From Corallococcus interemptor (GTDB lineage Bacteria; Myxococcota; Myxococcia; Myxococcales; Myxococcaceae), in contig NZ_RAWM01000011.1 of assembly GCF_003668875.1 (NCBI RefSeq), positions 55,859 through 119,858 on the forward strand: a stretch of 64,000 nt of DNA. Reading direction: 5' to 3'. Under the pieces are notes generated by a model. That model saw only the letters and a list, made by a program, of their open reading frames with translations, was not told the DNA's origin and ran no database searches. The translations under genes were made by a program, and so were the position numbers. Below, piece by piece: positions 1-5,947 of the stretch (the first letter of the stretch is position 1; each line of letters starts with the position of its first letter).

Positions 1-1
1 C

Positions 2-1588
2 TACCGCAACGGCCTGGGTGAGGCGTGCTCGGACGCGAAGCAGTTCGGCTGGGCGTACCTGGCCTCCTGGGCGCTGCTGGCGCTCGGGCTGGCCTCCACG
101 GTCATCGCGCTCCTGTGCGGCCTGGCCGCGTTCATCTCGCGTCCCATCCAGTACGGCAGCTTCGTGGTGGGCTGGCTCGTGCTGCGCATCAACAGCGCCC
201 TCCAGGTGGTGGGGCAGGGCGTGCTGATGGTGTGGCTGTCCTACTGGCTGACCGCCATCTGGACCAACCGCTACTACCCGAAGCTCATCGGCATGGTGGG
301 CATCCTGGCGGCGATCGCCATCTTCCTGGTGGTGGTGGCCATCTTCAGCCGCCCGCCCAGGGACTTCGACGTGGAGGCGGAGGAGGTGCCGGAGGCGCGC
401 GCCCCGGAGCTGTGGGCCTGCGTGCGCCGGCTGTGCGAGCGGCTCCAGACGACGCCGCCGGACCACATCCTCGCGGGCATCGACACCAACTTCTTCGTCA
501 CCGAAAGCGACGTGCGCGTGGACGGGCGCGTCCTCTCCGGCCGCACGCTCTTCGTGAGCCTGTCCCTGCTGCGCCTCCTGGAGCGCTCCGAGGCGGAGGC
601 CGTCCTGGCGCACGAGATGGGACACCTCCTGGGCGGCGACACCGGCCACAGCAAGCGGCTGGCGCCCATGCTCTCCCACTTCGGCCACTATCTTCAGACC
701 CTGTACGAGGGCGGCGTGACGCGCCCTGTCTTCTATTTCATGGCCGCCTACCGCGGGCTCTTCGAGCTGTCCTTGGGCCGCGGCCGCCGCGCCAGCGAGC
801 TCGCGGCGGACCGGCTGGCGGCGGGCGTCACGTCGGGGCAGGACATCGCCCGCTCGCTGGTGAAGGTGGGCGCGTACTCGAGCTTCCGGGACCGGGTGGA
901 GGCGAAGCTCTTCGCGCAGAATGAACAGCACCAGTCGGTGGCCATCTCGCAGCGGGTCGCGCTCGGCTTCTCCGAGTACGCCCAGTCCGAGGTGGTGCAC
1001 GACGACCTGCAGGTGGCCGTGACGCCGCACCCGTTCGATTCACACCCGCCGCTGGGCGTGCGCATGCAGAACGTGGGCGTCCAGCTCAAGCCCGCGGACA
1101 TGGCGCAGGTGCTCCTGGAGCCCGTGCAGTCCTCGTGGGTGGAGGCCGTCGAGGACGCGGAGGCCATCGAGGCACGGCTGTGGGGCGCCTACGAGGCGCG
1201 CTTCTCCGAGGCCCATGACCTGGCGCTCGCCTGCCGCTACGAACCGTCCACGGACGCGGAGCGGGAGCACGTGGAGAAGTTCTTCCCGGCGCTCGTCTTC
1301 GAGGGCAAGGAGGCCGGCTACGAGGTCCGGATGGACTACGCGCAGGTGAGCTGCTCGGAGTGGGAGCACCCCATCGAGTTCGAGCGGATCGCCAACGCCT
1401 CCACCTCCGAGCGCCTGTTCAAGAAGTACCTGGACCTGGAGGTCACCGGCGAGGGGCGCTTCCTGGGCAAGCACTCCATCTGCTTGAGCAAGGTGCAGGA
1501 CGCGGACGCGGTGCTGGGGGCCTTCCAGCGCTACCTGGGACGCCACCGGATCGCGAAGGACCACCGCTTGAGCTCGCAGGCGGCCTGA
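2..1588 (+). CDS. M48-family membrane metallopeptidase (5' end outside window)
   Basis: The reading frame is open from the first bases, so the N-terminus lies to the left. What remains is about 528 residues. It begins with three or four hydrophobic segments in its first 115 residues, followed by a zinc protease domain with HEMGH (codons at 611-625) and a downstream ELAAD motif that supplies the third zinc ligand, as in the HtpX/Ste24 group. The C-terminal 250 residues look soluble and I do not recognise a domain there. M48 enzymes cleave membrane or envelope proteins; the substrate here is unknown. No downstream gene is closely coupled: the next gene has its own promoter about 130 bp past the stop. 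Confidence 0.85.
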   Translation, partial: YRNGLGEACSDAKQFGWAYLASWALLALGLASTVIALLCGLAAFISRPIQYGSFVVGWLVLRINSALQVVGQGVLMVWLSYWLTAIWTNRYYPKLIGMVGILAAIAIFLVVVAIFSRPPRDFDVEAEEVPEARAPELWACVRRLCERLQTTPPDHILAGIDTNFFVTESDVRVDGRVLSGRTLFVSLSLLRLLERSEAEAVLAHEMGHLLGGDTGHSKRLAPMLSHFGHYLQTLYEGGVTRPVFYFMAAYRGLFELSLGRGRRASELAADRLAAGVTSGQDIARSLVKVGAYSSFRDRVEAKLFAQNEQHQSVAISQRVALGFSEYAQSEVVHDDLQVAVTPHPFDSHPPLGVRMQNVGVQLKPADMAQVLLEPVQSSWVEAVEDAEAIEARLWGAYEARFSEAHDLALACRYEPSTDAEREHVEKFFPALVFEGKEAGYEVRMDYAQVSCSEWEHPIEFERIANASTSERLFKKYLDLEVTGEGRFLGKHSICLSKVQDADAVLGAFQRYLGRHRIAKDHRLSSQAA

Positions 1589-1613
1589 GCGAAGGACTCG
1601 CCCGAGGGCGCCA

Positions 1614-1652
1614 TGGTGACTGGCGCCATCCGCCTGATGACCCGGGTCATCA
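1614..1652 (+). promoter_or_regulatory. Putative enhancer-protein binding sites, copy A
   Basis: The left half-site TGGTGAC (1614-1620) is followed 21 bp later by an 18-bp perfect palindrome, TGATGACCCGGGTCATCA (1635-1652). The same half-site/full-site pair with the same 21-bp spacing recurs at 2829-2867 before the next gene. The palindrome begins 81 bp upstream of a -24/-12 promoter, the usual place for a sigma-54 activator. The regulator is not identified. Confidence 0.6.
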
Positions 1653-1715
1653 CCCGGGCCCCTGTCTCAAGCATTTCGTCCCTGGGAAATCGATGGGTTG
1701 CGCGGGCCGCCGGTC

Positions 1716-1731
1716 TGGCATCCGCGCTGCA
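1716..1731 (+). promoter_or_regulatory. Putative sigma-54 (-24/-12) promoter, copy A
   Basis: TGGCATCCGCGCTGCA keeps the invariant GG and GC dinucleotides with exactly 10 bp between them, and fits TGGCA-N7-TGCA. It is followed by GTAGGGCAG, nearly identical to the bases after the matching element at 2942-2957. The predicted start is near 1742, about 30 nt before the start codon at 1771. Confidence 0.6.
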
Positions 1732-1770
1732 GTAGGGCAGCGCAACGCTGTCACGACCCAGGTGATGACC

Positions 1771-2730
1771 ATGATCAAGCCCACGGCCTTCTCTTCCCCC
1801 ATGCTGCGCCCGAACGCTGCTCCGGCGTCCTCCGTCGTCAACCCGAAGGAGCCGCTCTCCGCGGGTCCCGTCCAGGAACGCCGCGGTCTGGCCGCCGCGC
1901 AGGGCTTCGGCATGGTGGATTCGTTCGAGCCCGCCGCCGTCATCAACCGGTGTCCGCTCCCCCCCTCGGCGGCTCCGGCGCCCCAGCAGTCCGCGGCCTC
2001 CGGCGTGCCGAGCGCCAATGACAAGCGGCCCGCCGGTGACAACCGGTCCGCGGCGCAGATCGTGGACGACACGCCCGTGCTCAAGAACCTGGGCCGCCAG
2101 AAGGACATCAAGTTCGAACAGCTGTGCAAGCAGACCGGCGTCGACCCCAAGCTCGACCTGAAGGACCCGAAGCAGAACGCCGACGGCGTCTACCGCATGG
2201 CGAAGGTGCTGGAGTTCATCGACAGCGCGAAGGCCTCCACCGGCGGGGATCGCTCGAACAAGGTCCAGGGCGGCGTGGGCGACGGCAACATCGAGGGCAT
2301 CACCAAGGACGGAGACGCGCGGCACGGCACCGAGGCGGGCATGCTCAAGGACTTCGCCGAGCAGGGCTACAAGTTCCTGGACAAGCACCAGCTGCCCACG
2401 ACGAAGGACACCCACGTCAAGGCGGACGGCAGCAACAAGGACAACTTCCAGTGGGCCATGGGCGAGGCGGGCAAGGCCCTGTGGTTCGTGCCCGGCCTGA
2501 GCAACGTGCTGACGGGCGTGGGCAACTCCGAGGGCGGCTTCAAGGGCGTCCTGGAGGGCGCCGCGACCGGCTACCTCAACACCCTCAAGGGCGCGGCGGA
2601 GGGCGTCATCGGCTCCATCACCAAGGGCCGCGCCAACCCGGCCGGCATGCTCTTCGGGGCCTACACGGGCGCCCTGGCGAACACCGAGGCCGCGCCGCAG
2701 CCGGTGAAGGACATCGCGAGCATGCTGTAG
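1771..2730 (+). CDS. Unknown protein, disordered N-terminus, sigma-54-type promoter
   Basis: I do not recognise this 319-residue protein. The first 100 residues are rich in Ser, Pro and Ala with no signal peptide. The middle has charged helices (around residues 105-150) and the C-terminal third is rich in Gly, Ala and Asn with amphipathic stretches. The ATG at 1771 is chosen because AGGTG lies 6 bases upstream; an ATG at 1765 is possible. The gene has its own promoter module, shared with the next gene, and a GC-rich hairpin follows the stop. A leaderless export substrate or a developmental protein are possibilities only. Confidence 0.7.
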   Translation: MIKPTAFSSPMLRPNAAPASSVVNPKEPLSAGPVQERRGLAAAQGFGMVDSFEPAAVINRCPLPPSAAPAPQQSAASGVPSANDKRPAGDNRSAAQIVDDTPVLKNLGRQKDIKFEQLCKQTGVDPKLDLKDPKQNADGVYRMAKVLEFIDSAKASTGGDRSNKVQGGVGDGNIEGITKDGDARHGTEAGMLKDFAEQGYKFLDKHQLPTTKDTHVKADGSNKDNFQWAMGEAGKALWFVPGLSNVLTGVGNSEGGFKGVLEGAATGYLNTLKGAAEGVIGSITKGRANPAGMLFGAYTGALANTEAAPQPVKDIASML

Positions 2731-2747
2731 GTGCCAGGCAGCGTGAA

Positions 2748-2790
2748 ACGCCGCCCCGTCCCAGCCCCGCGAAGGGCAGGGGCGGGGCGT
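2748..2790 (+). terminator. Probable transcription terminator
   Basis: ACGCCGCCCCGTCCC pairs imperfectly with GGGCAGGGGCGGGGCGT across an 11-base loop, 18 bp after the stop of the upstream gene. There is no T-tract, as is common in very GC-rich genomes. Confidence 0.45.
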
Positions 2791-2828
2791 CATGCGTTTG
2801 CCCGGCGTGCTCAGGGAACCGGGTGGGG

Positions 2829-2867
2829 TGATGACCGCGGTTCGGGAACTGGTGACGGCAGTCATCA
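2829..2867 (+). promoter_or_regulatory. Putative enhancer-protein binding sites, copy B
   Basis: The half-site TGATGAC (2829-2835) is followed 21 bp later by TGGTGAC-GGCA-GTCATCA (2850-2867), whose arms match at 6 of 7 pairs. The layout repeats that at 1614-1652. The full site begins 92 bp before the -24 box, 11 bp (one helical turn) further than in copy A. Confidence 0.6.
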
Positions 2868-2941
2868 GGCAGCGTGGCCCGTTCGGGAGGCACCTCCCTC
2901 CAACCCCTTGAGATCACGGACGGCACCGGTCGACGCGGGCA

Positions 2942-2957
2942 CGGCATGGTGGGTGCA
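2942..2957 (+). promoter_or_regulatory. Putative sigma-54 (-24/-12) promoter, copy B
   Basis: CGGCATGGTGGGTGCA keeps GG-N10-GC and TGCA and continues GTAGGGGAG, matching copy A base for base across most of the core. The predicted start is near 2968, about 48 nt before the ATG at 3015. Confidence 0.6.
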
Positions 2958-3014
2958 GTAGGGGAGGGCGTCGCTGTTCTGCTCCCCCTTCGACGTACTC
3001 CCGAGGTTGCTCCC

Positions 3015-4181
3015 ATGGCCCGTCGCATTGGTTCCTCCCTGTCGCGCTCCAATTCGCTCCCGACCTCCACGGTGTCCCAGCCCAAGCCGCCGGCGCGCGC
3101 GTCGACGCTCCCGGCCGCGAAGCCCACGGCGACGAGGGCGCCCGTGGCCACGAAGCCCACGACGCCGGCCGCCACGGCCACGAAGCCCACGGCGACGACG
3201 CCCGCCGCGACCACGGGCACGCCGCCGAAGCACGCGGGGGCTCCCGAGGGCCAGCCCTCCTACAGCCCCTGGGAGACGACCACGGGCCAGGGCTCGGACG
3301 TGTCGGTGAGCGGCGGTGACAACAAGCTCACGGCGCCCGCGAACGCGAAGCAGACGATGTTCATCGACAAGCCGGCCACGCCCTACCAGAAGGACACCTT
3401 CGGCGGCGGCCGGCTGAGCGCGAACATGGGGTCGGCGCAGGCCTCCACCACCAGCCACAGCGGCGGTGGCGTGCACCACTACTCGGCCCAGGCCGGGGTG
3501 CAGGGCCCCAACGCCTCCTACGAGTGGCAGAAGTCGCACGCGGGCCGCTACGGCGTGTCCAGCGCGCAGGTCACCGGCGAGGCCAACAGCTTCAAGGCGC
3601 AGGCCCAGGCCGGTGTGTCCGCCGACACGAACTCGCACGCCTACACGGCCGCGCTGACGGCCAAGGCGGAGACGGGCGTGGGCGTCACGGCGAGCGCGAA
3701 CCACGACTTCAACCGGCACGTGGGCGGCTACGTGAAGGGTGAGGCGAAGGTCTCCGCCTCCGCCTTCGCGGAGGGCGTGGCCACGGTGGACCCGAGGACG
3801 GCCACGGCGATGGTCTCCGGTCAGGTGGGCGCGGGCGCCACGGCGGGCGTGTACGGCACGGCGGGCGGGCACGTGGGCCGGGTGCACGGCTCGGTCACCG
3901 CGGGCGCGGTGGCGGGCGCCTCGGCCCAGGCGGGCGGCAAGTTCGGCATCGAGAACGGCTTCCTCAAGCACTCCGCGGACGTGAACACGGCGATGGGCGT
4001 GGGCACCCACGTGAAGAGCGACGTGGCGGTGGACCTGCGTCACCACATCAAGCCGGGCATCGCGTCGGGCCTGCGTCCCGCCCTCGCCGGCGCCATGGGC
4101 GTGCCCGCGCCCTCCATCGCCATCGAGCCGGAGAAGTCCGGCGTCGAGAAGCTCTTCGCCAAGGCCTTCGGCAAGGGGTAG
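3015..4181 (+). CDS. Unknown Ala/Gly-rich protein with Thr-Lys-Pro repeats
   Basis: This 388-residue protein has no recognised family. Residues 1-75 are basic and disordered, with repeated TATKPT-like units. Residues 130-350 consist of alternating Gly, Ala, Val, Ser and Thr with regularly spaced aromatic and His residues, suggesting a repetitive beta structure. The C-terminus is basic (ending AKAFGKG). There is no signal peptide. ATG 3015 has GAGG 8 bases upstream; the reading frame is open further up, but that stretch is the promoter. The gene shares its control module with the gene at 1771, so they are likely co-induced. A hairpin follows at 4210. Confidence 0.7.
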   Translation: MARRIGSSLSRSNSLPTSTVSQPKPPARASTLPAAKPTATRAPVATKPTTPAATATKPTATTPAATTGTPPKHAGAPEGQPSYSPWETTTGQGSDVSVSGGDNKLTAPANAKQTMFIDKPATPYQKDTFGGGRLSANMGSAQASTTSHSGGGVHHYSAQAGVQGPNASYEWQKSHAGRYGVSSAQVTGEANSFKAQAQAGVSADTNSHAYTAALTAKAETGVGVTASANHDFNRHVGGYVKGEAKVSASAFAEGVATVDPRTATAMVSGQVGAGATAGVYGTAGGHVGRVHGSVTAGAVAGASAQAGGKFGIENGFLKHSADVNTAMGVGTHVKSDVAVDLRHHIKPGIASGLRPALAGAMGVPAPSIAIEPEKSGVEKLFAKAFGKG

Positions 4182-4209
4182 CGCGCGGGGTTCCTGTCCC
4201 TGGCGAAAG

Positions 4210-4238
4210 GGCGCTGGACGGCTTGTGCGTCCAGCGCC
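4210..4238 (+). terminator. Transcription terminator hairpin
   Basis: GGCGCTGGACG (4210-4220) pairs perfectly with CGTCCAGCGCC (4228-4238) over a 7-base loop, 29 bp after the upstream stop. The 3' side is only weakly T-rich. Confidence 0.6.
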
Positions 4239-4363
4239 TGCTTCCGCTTGTGGTGCAGAACGGGCCATCTCCCGTGCAGCAGCCCAGCAGCTGATACAGA
4301 AGCAAGCGGCCTGATTACGGCCAACCTGGTGTCTCAATAATCCGGTGCGGTACAGAACGCGCG

Positions 4364-5278
4364 TCACGGTCTCTCGCGAAGCTGACGCAGCCAGGCTTCG
4401 AAGCTCATGGGTGAGAGGCCGTAGGAGCGCGCGATTTCAGGCCGGGCCAGCAGCGGGGCGACGTTCATGTACGTCATGCCTTCCGCCACCTTCGGATGCA
4501 GGCCGGCCGCGATGGCCTCTTCAATCGTGGCGGACTGGAGGACGTACTCCTTGCCGTGGACGCGCGAGAGGAGCTCGACGATCTGCGCAAGCGTGAGCAC
4601 GTCCCCCGCGAGCTCCAGCGTCACGCCATGGAACTTCGCCGGGTCGTGGATGGCCGCCGCGGCCGCCTTGCCAATGTCCTCCGGAGCAATCACCCCGAGC
4701 GGCTTGTCGGCCTTGACCACCGTGAGCAGCCGGCGCCCGTCCACGAAGCCGGCGGGGTCGAACATCGCGTGGTCCATGAAGGTGGAGGGCAGGATGACGG
4801 TCCAGTGCTTGAAGCCGGCGGTGCGGACGAGCTCGCACGTGGCCAGCTTGTTCTCCCAGTAGTCCTCGTGGGACTTCCAGCGCCCCTCCGCCCAGCCTTC
4901 GACCTGGCGGTGGGCGCCAACGCCAGACGTCGCGGTGTGCACGAACGTCTCGACGCCCTCGGCGAGCGCGGCCTCGACGAGGTTCCTGCCCTGCTGACGC
5001 TCCTTGCTGAAGTCGACGCCGGTCGCGGAGACGATGGGTGACTGCATGGAGAAGACCGCCCGCGTCCCGGCGCAGGCGGCGCGCAGCGACGCGGGGGCGT
5101 CCAGGTCTCCGACGGCCACCTCCGCGCCAGCCGCCTTCAGGGCCCGGGCGTTCGGCGCCTCCGGATCGCGCACCAGGACGCGCACCCGTGTACGGCCCTC
5201 GGCCAGCAAGGCGCGGGCGGTGGCGCCACCCTGGCGGCCCGTGGCGGCGGTGACCAGAACGACATCGTTGAGGCTCAT
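4364..5278 (-). CDS. NmrA/HSCARG-like NAD(P)-binding protein
   Basis: This 304-residue Rossmann protein opens with a beta strand and the dinucleotide loop TAATGRQGG (residues 10-18), then an NADP-type basic patch (VRDPE) and the NmrA-like core. The SDR catalytic YxxxK is not evident. Such proteins are atypical SDRs that act as redox sensors or as quinone- or nitrogen-linked reductases. It is divergently transcribed from a TetR regulator 105 bp away, across a palindrome-rich intergenic region, so the TetR protein probably controls it. The substrate is unknown. Confidence 0.8.
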   Translation of the reverse strand: MSLNDVVLVTAATGRQGGATARALLAEGRTRVRVLVRDPEAPNARALKAAGAEVAVGDLDAPASLRAACAGTRAVFSMQSPIVSATGVDFSKERQQGRNLVEAALAEGVETFVHTATSGVGAHRQVEGWAEGRWKSHEDYWENKLATCELVRTAGFKHWTVILPSTFMDHAMFDPAGFVDGRRLLTVVKADKPLGVIAPEDIGKAAAAAIHDPAKFHGVTLELAGDVLTLAQIVELLSRVHGKEYVLQSATIEEAIAAGLHPKVAEGMTYMNVAPLLARPEIARSYGLSPMSFEAWLRQLRERP

Positions 5279-5296
5279 CGGCGGCTCCTTCGTAAG

Positions 5297-5344
5297 TGGG
5301 GGACCCCACCGTTTATTTCCGTGTTAAATACGGAGGGGGCCCCC
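5297..5344. promoter_or_regulatory. Operator region between NmrA-like and tetR genes
   Basis: Three symmetric elements are packed into 48 bp: GTGGGG-GA-CCCCAC (5297-5310), CCGTGTTAAATACGG (5320-5334, 6 of 7 arm pairs) and GGGGCCCC (5337-5344). The AT-rich patch TTTATTTCC-GTGTTAAATA is exceptional for this sequence and probably holds both -10 regions. The layout suggests TetR autoregulation. Confidence 0.5.
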
Positions 5345-5383
5345 GTTTGTCAAAAAGAAGAGGCCCGTGAGGAGGCGTGCGCC

Positions 5384-5935
5384 GTGGAGCAGGGGAAGCG
5401 GTTGCGCGCGGATGGGCAGCGCAACCGGGAGCGGATCGTCGAGGTGGCCTCGGAGCTGGTCGCCAGGGAGGGCGCGCAGGCGTCGCTCGAGGAGATTGCC
5501 CGGCGGGCGGGCGTGGGCTCGGCGACGCTGCACCGGCACTTCCCGTCACGGCAGGCGCTGCTGGAGGCGGTCTTCCGCGATGGCGTCGCGCAGCTCTGTG
5601 CGCGGGGCGCCGCGCGACCCGGAGCCAGGCCCGCCGACGAACTGGAGGCCTGGCTGGAGGAGGTGACGGTCTACACCTCGACCCACCAGGGGCTCGCCGC
5701 CGCGCTGCTCGCCGGTCCGGAGGGCCTCCCCGCTGAAGACATCTGCTGCACCGACATGGTGCTCGACGTGTTGAAGGTCCTGGTCTCGCGGGCGTCCTCC
5801 GCCGGGGCGCTTCAGGCTGGCGCCACGGCGGAGGACCTGTTGATGCTGGCGAACGCCATCGCCATCGCGAACGAAAACGAGCCCGCCACCGCGCGCCGGG
5901 TGCTGCGCCTCGCGCTCACCGGCATCCGGCGCTGA
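5384..5935 (+). CDS. TetR-family regulator
   Basis: This 183-residue protein has a TetR helix-turn-helix at residues 15-62 (SLEEIARRAGVGSATLHRHF), followed by a helical ligand domain. The GTG at 5384 is chosen because GAGGAGG lies 8 bases upstream; the frame is open further, but that stretch overlaps the operator. The divergent NmrA-like oxidoreductase is the obvious target. The stop is 12 bp from the convergent stop of the sugar dehydrogenase gene. Confidence 0.88.
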   Translation: MEQGKRLRADGQRNRERIVEVASELVAREGAQASLEEIARRAGVGSATLHRHFPSRQALLEAVFRDGVAQLCARGAARPGARPADELEAWLEEVTVYTSTHQGLAAALLAGPEGLPAEDICCTDMVLDVLKVLVSRASSAGALQAGATAEDLLMLANAIAIANENEPATARRVLRLALTGIRR

Positions 5936-5947
5936 TGGCACGACGAC

